A stretch of DNA of 33,812 bases from Thiocapsa sp035467215 (GTDB lineage: Bacteria; Pseudomonadota; Gammaproteobacteria; Chromatiales; Chromatiaceae): contig NZ_DATITZ010000247.1 of the NCBI RefSeq assembly GCF_035467215.1, forward strand, positions 1 to 33,812, given 5' to 3'. Under the pieces are notes generated by a model. That model ran no database searches. It was not told the origin of the DNA and saw only the letters and a list, made by a program, of their open reading frames with translations. Positions 1 to 6,757 of this stretch are shown one piece after another. A program made the translations under genes and the position numbers. How positions within the stretch are numbered: position 1 is the stretch's first letter; the number at the start of each line of letters is the position of its first letter.

Positions 1-822
1 GGCCGGATTGTTGAAGGAGAAGATCCGCGGCTCGAGCTCCGGGATGCTGTAGCCGCAGACCGGGCAGGCGAAGGACGCCGAGAAGGTGATCATCGGCCGC
101 TCGGGCTCGTCGATCGCGGCGACGCGGACGATGCCGCCCGAGAGCTTGAGCGCGGTCTCGAAGGACTCGGCCAGCCGCAGGGCCAGATCGGGACGTACCC
201 GGAAGCGGTCCACCACCACCTCGATGTCGTGCTTCTTCTTAATGTCCAGCTCTGGCGGGTCGTCGAGCTCGTAGAGATCGCCGTCGATGCGCGCGCGGAC
301 GAAGCCCTGCGCATGCAGCTCGCCGATCAGCCGCTGGTACTCGCCCTTGCGCGCCGAGACCACGGGTGCGAGCAGCATCAGCCGATCGCCCTCCGGCAAG
401 GCCATCACCTGATCGACCATCTGACTGATGGTCTGGGCCTCCAGCGGCTCGTCGTGGGCCGGACAGCGCGGTTGGCCGACACGCGCGAAGAGCAGGCGCA
501 GATAGTCGTAGATCTCGGTGATGGTCCCGACGGTGGAGCGCGGATTGTGCGAGGTGGTCTTCTGCTCGATCGAGATGGCCGGCGAGAGGCCCTCGATCTG
601 GTCCAGGTCCGGCTTCTCCATAACCGAGAGGAACTGCCGGGCATAGGACGAGAGCGACTCGACATAGCGGCGCTGACCCTCGGCATAGATGGTGTCGAAG
701 GCGAGCGAGGATTTTCCCGAGCCCGACAGACCGGTGAAGACGATCAGCCGTTGGCGCGGCAGGTCGAGATCGATGCTCTTGAGGTTATGGGTACGTGCGC
801 CGCGGATGCGGATTGTGTCCAT
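1..822 (-). CDS. uvrA: UvrABC excinuclease subunit A, N-terminal 274 residues (gene runs off the window)
   Basis: UvrA is the DNA damage-recognition ATPase of nucleotide excision repair; it works in the cytoplasm with UvrB. The minus-strand frame starts at the ATG at 822 and is open to base 1. It shows the first ABC Walker A (GLSGSGKSS, about residues 31-39), the conserved block EKPDLDQIEGLSPAISIEQK, the HNPRSTVGT segment, and the first zinc-finger half CPVC at residues 253/256, the same positions as in E. coli UvrA. Start and length register match the family with no extension, so the start is secure. The rest of the protein (about 670 residues) lies outside. It is divergent from the MFS gene, an arrangement (uvrA / MFS / ssb) common in gammaproteobacteria. 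Confidence 0.97.
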   Translation of the reverse strand, partial: MDTIRIRGARTHNLKSIDLDLPRQRLIVFTGLSGSGKSSLAFDTIYAEGQRRYVESLSSYARQFLSVMEKPDLDQIEGLSPAISIEQKTTSHNPRSTVGTITEIYDYLRLLFARVGQPRCPAHDEPLEAQTISQMVDQVMALPEGDRLMLLAPVVSARKGEYQRLIGELHAQGFVRARIDGDLYELDDPPELDIKKKHDIEVVVDRFRVRPDLALRLAESFETALKLSGGIVRVAAIDEPERPMITFSASFACPVCGYSIPELEPRIFSFNNPA

Positions 823-906
823 GGGGCTGGGAGACCTGCGGCGGGTGGGCGGCCAATCCGCGATTATTCCGCAAATCGCGATCGGGCACGATCGCCGACA
901 AGCCCT

Positions 907-912
907 TATACT
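907..912 (+). promoter_or_regulatory. Candidate -10 box (TATACT) for the MFS transporter gene
   Basis: TATACT lies 37 bases before the proposed TTG start at 950, inside the 127-bp gap between divergent uvrA and the transporter gene. I see no convincing -35 hexamer 16-18 bases upstream, so this is a position-based suggestion only. Confidence 0.3.
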
Positions 913-949
913 CGCGGCTTCCCCGAATCGACGTCGCAGGCCACCGTCC

Positions 950-2332
950 TTGACCCCGTCTCATCAACCCCTCGTCGCCTTCACTGGGCTGGAGAAGCGA
1001 GCCGCGGCCGGCCTGGCCGCGATCTTCTCCACGCGCATGCTCGGCCTCTTTATGGTCCTGCCGGTCTTTGCGCTCTATGCACACGATCTGGAGGGGGCCA
1101 CGCCCTTGCTTGTCGGACTGGCGATCGGCGCCTACGGCCTGACGCAGGCGCTGTTTCAGATCCCGTTGGGTCTGCTGTCGGATCGCATCGGGCGCAAGCC
1201 GGTGATCTACGGGGGGCTGGTCTTGTTCGCGATCGGCAGCGTCGTCGCCGCACTCGCCGACGGGATCGAGCTGGTCATTCTGGGACGCGTACTCCAAGGC
1301 AGCGGCGCCATCGCGGCGGCGACCATTGCGCTCACCGCTGATCTGACCCGCGATGCGGTGCGCACGCGCGCCATGGCGGCCATCGGGATCAGCGTCGCCC
1401 TGTCGTTTGCCGCGGCACTCGTCGTCGGACCGCCCTTGGCGCGATGGCTCGGTATCTCGGGGATCTTTTGGCTGACCGCGTTTCTGGCGATCGTCGGCAT
1501 GCTGGTCTTGGCCTATTTGGTCCCGGATCCCGAGCGCTCCAGCGTCCATCGCGAGGCCCAGCCTGTGATGGATCAGTTCGCGGGCGTGCTGGGTAATCCC
1601 ACGTTGCTGCGCCTGGATCTAGGCATCTTCCTGCTGCACCTCACCATGGTGAGCATGTTCGTCGTGCTGCCGCTGTCGATCGAATCGGCCGGCTTGGCGC
1701 CCGTGGATCACTGGCTGCTCTACCTGCCGGTCGTTTTGCTCGCCATTGTGATCATGGTGCCCTTCATCATCATGGCGGAGCGTGGCGGCAAGGTGAAGGC
1801 CGTGCTGCTCGGTGCGGTCACGGCGATGTGTGCCTCCATGGTGGGCTTCTATCTCTTCAATCAGTCGATTTGGGTCGTCGGGTTCCTGCTGCTGGTGATG
1901 TTCACCGTCTTCAACCTGATGGAGGCCATCCTGCCGTCGCTGGTCTCGAAGGCCGCGCGTGCCGGTGCGCGGGGGACCGCGATGGGGGTTTTCTCAAGCT
2001 CGCAGTTCATAGGTGCCTTCCTGGGCGGGCTGCTCGGCGGCTTGGCGCATCAGAGCTTCGGGGCGGACGCCGTCTACCTGGTCGGGGCCGCGACCTCGCT
2101 GGTGTGGATCGGTCTGGCGGCGACGATGGCGATGCCGGCGAATCTGACGGCGCATGTCCTCTCGCTCGGAGACCGGCCGGACGGCGAGGGTCTGGGCCTC
2201 GAGGCGCGTCTGCTGGCCATCCCGGGTGTGGAGGATGCCGTCGTCGCGCTCGACGAGGGCGTCGCCTACCTCAAGGTGGACAGTGGCCGACTGGATTGGG
2301 CAACATTGCAGACATTTTCGGCCAGGGCTTGA
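950..2332 (+). CDS. MFS drug/proton antiporter-like transporter with C-terminal YAM-type domain (YajR-like)
   Basis: A 460-aa inner-membrane transporter of the major facilitator superfamily, about the length of E. coli YajR (454 aa). Twelve hydrophobic segments can be counted. The loop 2-3 signature DRIGRKP follows TM2, and a motif C-like stretch lies in TM5 (VALSFAAALVVGPPLA). After the last membrane segment come about 60 soluble residues (LSLGDRPDGEGLGLEARLLAIP...) with an alpha/beta pattern like the ferredoxin-fold YAM domain of YajR. The open frame extends upstream to 689, but that part overlaps uvrA antisense. No ATG precedes TM1 in a sensible place, so I propose TTG 950, just after a TATACT box. 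Substrate is unknown. A stand-alone sugar or drug efflux permease is the alternative. Confidence 0.85.
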   Translation: MTPSHQPLVAFTGLEKRAAAGLAAIFSTRMLGLFMVLPVFALYAHDLEGATPLLVGLAIGAYGLTQALFQIPLGLLSDRIGRKPVIYGGLVLFAIGSVVAALADGIELVILGRVLQGSGAIAAATIALTADLTRDAVRTRAMAAIGISVALSFAAALVVGPPLARWLGISGIFWLTAFLAIVGMLVLAYLVPDPERSSVHREAQPVMDQFAGVLGNPTLLRLDLGIFLLHLTMVSMFVVLPLSIESAGLAPVDHWLLYLPVVLLAIVIMVPFIIMAERGGKVKAVLLGAVTAMCASMVGFYLFNQSIWVVGFLLLVMFTVFNLMEAILPSLVSKAARAGARGTAMGVFSSSQFIGAFLGGLLGGLAHQSFGADAVYLVGAATSLVWIGLAATMAMPANLTAHVLSLGDRPDGEGLGLEARLLAIPGVEDAVVALDEGVAYLKVDSGRLDWATLQTFSARA

Positions 2333-2410
2333 GGCGGAACGCCAAGATCAGCCGCATCTTTTTAGGCTAGACAACCATCGCCCGCGTTCGGCGCGGAGCG
2401 GGAGGACTGC

Positions 2411-2923
2411 ATGGCAGGCGTCAACAAGGTGATTCTCATCGGAAACCTCGGGGCTGATCCGGAGGTGCGTTACATGCCGAGCGGCGATGCGGTAGCGAAT
2501 GTCCGGATCGCAACGAGCGAGACCTGGAAGGACAAGAACACGGGCGAGCGGCAGGAGCGCACCGAGTGGCACCACGTCGTCTTCTTCGGCAAGGTCGCCG
2601 AGATCGTCAAGCAGTATGTGCACAAGGGGTCCAAGATCTACGTCGAGGGGAAGCTGCGCACTCGTAAGTGGCAGGGGCAGGACGGACAAGATCGCTACAC
2701 GACCGAGGTCGTGGTCGACATGAACGGGACCATGCAGATGCTCGACAGCCGTTCCGGCGGTGGAGTCGGATCGTCGGTGCCCTTCGACGATGCGCCTGCC
2801 TATCAGTCGTCGCGCGGCGGCGGGCGGCCGCAATCCTCCAGTCCGGCGCCTTCATCCGGAGGCAGCAGCCACGGAGGCAGCAATCAGGGCGCGGCGGATT
2901 TCGACGACGATATCCCGTTTTAA
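2411..2923 (+). CDS. ssb: Single-stranded DNA-binding protein
   Basis: A 170-aa SSB that coats single-stranded DNA in replication, recombination and repair. Residues 1-110 form the OB fold (MAGVNKVILIGNLGADPEVR, then TEWHHVVFFGKVAEIV and GSKIYVEGKLRTRKWQ). A Gly/Ser/Gln-rich linker follows, and the protein ends in the acidic tip DFDDDIPF that recruits partner proteins. The ATG is preceded by GGAGG at good spacing. The TAA stop (2921-2923) is part of the left tip of a repeat element: the coding sequence ends exactly at the canonical final Phe and the next bases are the repeat. Confidence 0.98.
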   Translation: MAGVNKVILIGNLGADPEVRYMPSGDAVANVRIATSETWKDKNTGERQERTEWHHVVFFGKVAEIVKQYVHKGSKIYVEGKLRTRKWQGQDGQDRYTTEVVVDMNGTMQMLDSRSGGGVGSSVPFDDAPAYQSSRGGGRPQSSSPAPSSGGSSHGGSNQGAADFDDDIPF

Positions 2924-3112
2924 ACCGCGTCCAGTGCGAGATGTTCATTTTCGAGTGAGCTCGACGTTTGGTGCATCGACAGCCCTAAGTGGGGACGCGG
3001 TTTAAAATGATCTATTTTTTAAAATCTTAAACCGCGCCGACTCCAGCGCTTGTCACGTCTGCCGGGGCCGATCCATCCAAAAACATCGCATACCGCGTTG
3101 GGCGCGGTTTAA
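2920..3112. repeat. Paired inverted-repeat element, copy 1 (modules A then B)
   Basis: A 193-bp element between ssb and rfbB. Module A is 2920-3004; its ends TTAAACCGCGTCC and GGACGCGGTTTAA form a perfect 13-bp stem. Then comes an A/T-rich linker (about 3005-3026) containing T6, and module B at 3027-3112, whose tips TTAAACCGCGCC and GGCGCGGTTTAA form a perfect 12-bp stem. Module A matches module A of copy 4 closely along its length, and module B matches module B of copies 4 and 2. The first tip supplies the ssb stop codon. Hairpin A followed by a T-run resembles an intrinsic terminator, so ssb transcripts may end here. No coding capacity is apparent. Confidence 0.9.
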
Positions 3113-3145
3113 GCGTTCAATCATCAGCGTCAAGGAGCATTGCGC

Positions 3146-4204
3146 GTGCTGACCCTTCTCGTTACCGGCGGGGCCGGATTCATCGGCGGCAACTTCGTCC
3201 ACCACATCCTCGAGACGACGGACGCGCGTGTGGTCAACCTCGACCTTCTGACCTACGCCGGCAATCTGGACACCCTCGCCGATCTGAAGGACAACCCGCG
3301 TCACGTATTCGTGCAGGGCGACATCGCCGATCCTGCGCTGGTGGCCCGACTCCTTGCCGAGTACGAGGTCGACGCGGTCGTGAACTTTGCGGCAGAGAGT
3401 CATGTCGACCGCTCGATCGACGGCCCGGCGCAGTTCGTCCAGACCAACGTGGTCGGTACCTTCAATCTGCTGGACTGCTCCCGTGCGCATTGGGCAAAGC
3501 GCAGCGGCGCGGCCAAGGACGTGTTCCGCTTCCTGCATGTCTCGACCGACGAGGTCTACGGCTCGCTCGGACCGACGGGGCTCTTCACCGAGTCGACCCC
3601 CTACGCGCCCAACTCGCCCTATTCGGCGTCTAAGGCGGCTTCGGACCATCTGGTGCGCGCATGGTTTCACACCTACGGCCTGCCGGTGCTGACGACCAAC
3701 TGCTCGAACAACTACGGGCCTTACCAATTCCCGGAGAAGTTGATCCCGCTGATGATCCTAAAGGCCCAGCGCGGCGAGTCTCTGCCCATCTACGGCGACG
3801 GCGGGAACGTGCGTGACTGGCTATACGTGATCGATCATTGCCGAGCGATCCTGCGCGTTCTCGATGCCGGCAGACCGGGCGAGGTCTACAACGTCGGCGG
3901 CAACAGCGAGAAGACCAATCTCGAGGTTGTCGATACGCTCTGTGCCCTGCTCGACGAGCGCCTGCACGATTCACCCTATCGGCCGCACGCGGGTCTGAAG
4001 ACCTTCGTCAAAGACCGCCCCGGACACGATCGGCGTTACGCCATCGATGCCGGCAAGCTCAAGCGCGAGCTGGGCTGGGAGCCGACGGAGACCTTCGAGT
4101 CCGGCATGCGCCGCACGGTCGACTGGTATCTGGACCATCCGGACTGGTGCAGGCGCGTCACCGACGGAAGCTATCTCGGCGAGCGTCTCGGCGCCGCCGG
4201 TTGA
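3146..4204 (+). CDS. rfbB: dTDP-glucose 4,6-dehydratase
   Basis: RmlB/RfbB converts dTDP-glucose to dTDP-4-keto-6-deoxyglucose, the second step of dTDP-L-rhamnose synthesis. It is an extended short-chain dehydrogenase: NAD-binding GGAGFIGG at the N-terminus, FAAESHVDRSID, the catalytic STDEVYG segment, the YSASK Tyr/Lys pair, and NNYGPYQFPEKLIP. I place the start at GTG 3146 (352 aa), eight bases after AAGGAG (3132-3137). The in-frame TTG at 3140 would sit only two bases from that Shine-Dalgarno. First gene of rfbBACD; it begins 33 bases after repeat copy 1, so its promoter must lie in or just after the element, or transcription reads through from ssb. Confidence 0.96.
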   Translation: MLTLLVTGGAGFIGGNFVHHILETTDARVVNLDLLTYAGNLDTLADLKDNPRHVFVQGDIADPALVARLLAEYEVDAVVNFAAESHVDRSIDGPAQFVQTNVVGTFNLLDCSRAHWAKRSGAAKDVFRFLHVSTDEVYGSLGPTGLFTESTPYAPNSPYSASKAASDHLVRAWFHTYGLPVLTTNCSNNYGPYQFPEKLIPLMILKAQRGESLPIYGDGGNVRDWLYVIDHCRAILRVLDAGRPGEVYNVGGNSEKTNLEVVDTLCALLDERLHDSPYRPHAGLKTFVKDRPGHDRRYAIDAGKLKRELGWEPTETFESGMRRTVDWYLDHPDWCRRVTDGSYLGERLGAAG

Positions 4205-4215
4205 GGGATCGAATC

Positions 4216-5097
4216 ATGAAACGAAAAGGCATCATCCTGGCCGGAGGCTCCGGCACGCGGCTTTATCCGCTGACGCGGGCGATCAGCAAGCAGCTGCTGC
4301 CGATCTACGACAAGCCGATGATCTATTACCCGCTCTCGACCCTGATGTTGGCGGGGATTCGCGAGATTCTGATCATCTCCACGCCGCATGACCTGCCGAT
4401 GTTCCGGTCACTGCTCGGGGACGGATCCCAATGGGGGCTCCATCTCGAGTATGCCGATCAGCCGCATCCGGGCGGGCTTGCGCAAGCCTTCCTGATCGGC
4501 AAGGACTTCGTCGGGACATCGCCCTCCTGTCTCGTCCTCGGCGACAACATCTTCTACGGCCACGGGCTGGTCGATCAGCTGCGGGCCGCGGGTGCGCGCG
4601 AGCGCGGTGCCACCGTCTTCGGTTATTACGTCTCGGATCCGGAGCGCTACGGCGTGGCCGAGTTCGATGCGGCCGGGCATGTCCTGAGCCTAGAAGAGAA
4701 ACCGAGCAAGCCCAAGTCCAACTGGGCAGTGACCGGCATCTATTTCTATGACAATCAGGTCTGCGCGCTCGCCGAGGGGCTGCGGCCGTCGCTGCGCGGC
4801 GAGCTGGAGATCACGGACCTCAACATCCGCTATCTCGAACAAGGCGAGCTGCACGTGAGCCGAATCGGCCGCGGGACGGCCTGGCTGGATACCGGTACGC
4901 ATGAGTCCCTGATGCAGGCCGGGCAGTTCATCGAGACGATCGAGCGTCGCCAAGGTCTCAAGATCTGCTGTCCGGAAGAGGTGGCTTACTTCAACGGCTG
5001 GATCGACGACGATCAGCTCCGGGCGATGGGCGAGGCGCTGAAGAAGAGCGGCTACGGCGAGTATCTGCTCGGCCTGCTGCGCCGAGGTGACGTATGA
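4216..5097 (+). CDS. rfbA: Glucose-1-phosphate thymidylyltransferase
   Basis: RmlA/RfbA (293 aa) makes dTDP-glucose from dTTP and glucose-1-phosphate, the first step of the rhamnose pathway and usually its feedback-controlled one. The nucleotidyltransferase signature GGSGTRLYPLT is at residues 10-20, followed by KQLLPIYDKPMIYYPL, the metal-binding LGDNIFYG, EKPSKPKSNWAVTGIYFYD, and GTAWLDTGTHESL near the C-terminus. The length is typical. It starts 11 bases after the rfbB stop and its final ATGA overlaps the rfbC start, so translation is probably coupled. Confidence 0.97.
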   Translation: MKRKGIILAGGSGTRLYPLTRAISKQLLPIYDKPMIYYPLSTLMLAGIREILIISTPHDLPMFRSLLGDGSQWGLHLEYADQPHPGGLAQAFLIGKDFVGTSPSCLVLGDNIFYGHGLVDQLRAAGARERGATVFGYYVSDPERYGVAEFDAAGHVLSLEEKPSKPKSNWAVTGIYFYDNQVCALAEGLRPSLRGELEITDLNIRYLEQGELHVSRIGRGTAWLDTGTHESLMQAGQFIETIERRQGLKICCPEEVAYFNGWIDDDQLRAMGEALKKSGYGEYLLGLLRRGDV

Positions 5098-5660
5098 AGG
5101 TCATCGAAACGGCGATCCCGGGTGTCCTCATCCTCGAGCCTAAGGTCTTTGGCGACGAGCGCGGCTTCTTCATGGAGACCTACCGGACCAATCGCTACGC
5201 CGAGCTGGGCATCCCCGCGCCCTTTGTCCAAGACAATCTCTCCTACTCGCGGCGGGGCGTCCTGCGCGGCCTGCACGTCCAGCATCCGCACGCTCAGGGT
5301 AAGTTGGTGCAGGTGATGGACGGCGAGGTCTTCGACGTCGCGGTCGACATCCGTCGCGGCTCGCCGACCTTCGGGCGCTGGGTCGGTGCGACCCTGTCGG
5401 GTGAGAACCGTCGTCAGTTTTGGATCCCGCCCGGGTTCGCCCACGGCTTTCTGGTCACCGGCGACTCGGCCCTCTTCATCTACAAGAACACGGACTATTA
5501 CAGCCCCGAGACCGAGCTCAGTCTGCGTTGGGACGATCCCGGGATCGGCATCGATTGGCCGCTCGAAGGGACGCCCGAGCTCTCTGCAAAGGACTCGGTC
5601 GCGCTCTGTCTGAACGAGATCCCACCCGAACGCCTTCCCGGCTACGAGGCCAGCCTATGA
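5094..5660 (+). CDS. rfbC: dTDP-4-dehydrorhamnose 3,5-epimerase
   Basis: RmlC/RfbC (188 aa) epimerises dTDP-4-keto-6-deoxyglucose at C3 and C5. It is a cupin-fold enzyme. Diagnostic segments are the FGDERGFFMETY opening, FVQDNLSYSRRGVLRGLH with the catalytic His, LVQVMDGEVFDVAVDIRRGSP, FWIPPGFAHGFLV, and the substrate-stacking Tyr region YKNTDYYSPE. Overlaps rfbA by the ATGA at 5094-5097 and rfbD by the ATGA at 5657-5660, the pattern of a tight operon. Confidence 0.97.
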   Translation: MKVIETAIPGVLILEPKVFGDERGFFMETYRTNRYAELGIPAPFVQDNLSYSRRGVLRGLHVQHPHAQGKLVQVMDGEVFDVAVDIRRGSPTFGRWVGATLSGENRRQFWIPPGFAHGFLVTGDSALFIYKNTDYYSPETELSLRWDDPGIGIDWPLEGTPELSAKDSVALCLNEIPPERLPGYEASL

Positions 5661-6568
5661 CCACCAAGCGCACGACCGCCGAACGGCCCCGCATCCTCCT
5701 GATCGGTGCCAACGGGCAAGTCGGCTGGGAGCTGCGGCGCACACTCGCGACACTCGGCGATGTGATCCCGGCCTCCCTTGAAGGGGAATACGGACCGACG
5801 ATCGATCTGCTGGATCCGGCGTCCTTGGCGAGGCTTGTTCATGACACCGCTCCGGATGCGGTCGTCAATGCCGCCGCCTACACCGCCGTGGACAAGGCCG
5901 AGACCGACCGTGCCATCGCGCAGCGGATCAATGCCGAGGCGGTCGGCGAGTTGGGTGCCATGCTGGCCGAGCGCGGGACGCCGATCGTCCATTACTCGAC
6001 CGACTTCGTGTTCTCCGGCAACCTGGATCGCCCCTACCGGGAGGACGACGCACCGGGTCCGCTCAATGTCTACGGCGAGACCAAGCTCGCCGGCGAGCAG
6101 GCGCTGCTCAACTCCGGCGCCCGTGCCCTGATCTTTCGTACCAGCTGGGTCTACGGCATCCGCGGCGCGAATTTCCTGCTGACCATGCTGCGTCTGCTCA
6201 AAGAACGTGATGAGCTGCGGATCGTCGACGACCAGATCGGCTCGCCGACCTGGAGTCGGATGTTGGCCTCGGCGACGGCCTTGGTGCTCTATCGGGTCTT
6301 GCGCGGCGACCTGGATCTGGAGAAGGTCGGTGGGCTCTATCATCTAACCGGCTCGGGTCAGGTCAGTTGGTACGGGTTTGCGAGCGCGATCCTGGAAGAC
6401 GCCGGCCTGGACGCGAGTCTGATCCCGATTCCCTCGTCCGAATATCCCGCGCCGGCGCGCCGGCCGCTCTACTCGGTCCTCGACAACAGCCTCTTCCAAG
6501 AGACCTTCGGGCTGTCGATGCCGGATTGGCGTCTGTCCTTGAAGCAGTGTTTGGACGAGAAGACTTAA
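5657..6568 (+). CDS. rfbD: dTDP-4-dehydrorhamnose reductase
   Basis: RmlD/RfbD (303 aa) reduces dTDP-4-keto-L-rhamnose with NAD(P)H to dTDP-L-rhamnose, completing donor synthesis for lipopolysaccharide or exopolysaccharide. Visible motifs: GANGQVG nucleotide-binding loop (about residues 17-23), VVNAAAYTAVDKAE, STDFVFSG, YGETKLAGE (Tyr/Lys pair), RTSWVYG, and DDQIGSPTW. Last gene of rfbBACD. Its TAA stop (6566-6568) belongs to the tip of repeat copy 2; the convergent lon gene ends in the opposite tip. Confidence 0.97.
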   Translation: MTTKRTTAERPRILLIGANGQVGWELRRTLATLGDVIPASLEGEYGPTIDLLDPASLARLVHDTAPDAVVNAAAYTAVDKAETDRAIAQRINAEAVGELGAMLAERGTPIVHYSTDFVFSGNLDRPYREDDAPGPLNVYGETKLAGEQALLNSGARALIFRTSWVYGIRGANFLLTMLRLLKERDELRIVDDQIGSPTWSRMLASATALVLYRVLRGDLDLEKVGGLYHLTGSGQVSWYGFASAILEDAGLDASLIPIPSSEYPAPARRPLYSVLDNSLFQETFGLSMPDWRLSLKQCLDEKT

Positions 6569-6757
6569 ACCGCGCCCAGCACGGTATGCGATGTCTTTGG
6601 ATGGGATCGGCCTCGGCAGATTTGACGACCGTTGGAGTCGGGCGGTTTAAGGCATTAAAAAATATTAAATTTTAAGCCGCGCCTTACCGAGATCGAAGAT
6701 ATCTCCAAAGCCATAGGCGAAATGAAAATGACGCATGTCGCTCTGGACGTGGTTTAG
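6565..6757. repeat. Paired inverted-repeat element, copy 2 (inverted: B then A)
   Basis: A 193-bp element filling the gap between convergent rfbD and lon. Modules are 6565-6650 and 6672-6757 with an A/T-rich linker between. The reverse complement of the first module matches module B of copy 1 along most of its length. The reverse complement of the second matches the first half of module A. The copy is therefore inverted relative to copies 1 and 4. Tips are more decayed: the second module has TTAAGCCGCG and a GGTTTAG end. It supplies TAA stops to both neighbours: rfbD at 6566-6568 and lon at 6754-6756 (complement). Its position suits a bidirectional terminator. Confidence 0.88.

Noticed and set aside
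3027..3112. Short peptide frames reading through repeat module B (same peptide flavour at copies 1, 2 and 4)
   Set aside because: They recur only because the DNA repeat recurs; frames lack start signals and are broken differently in each copy.
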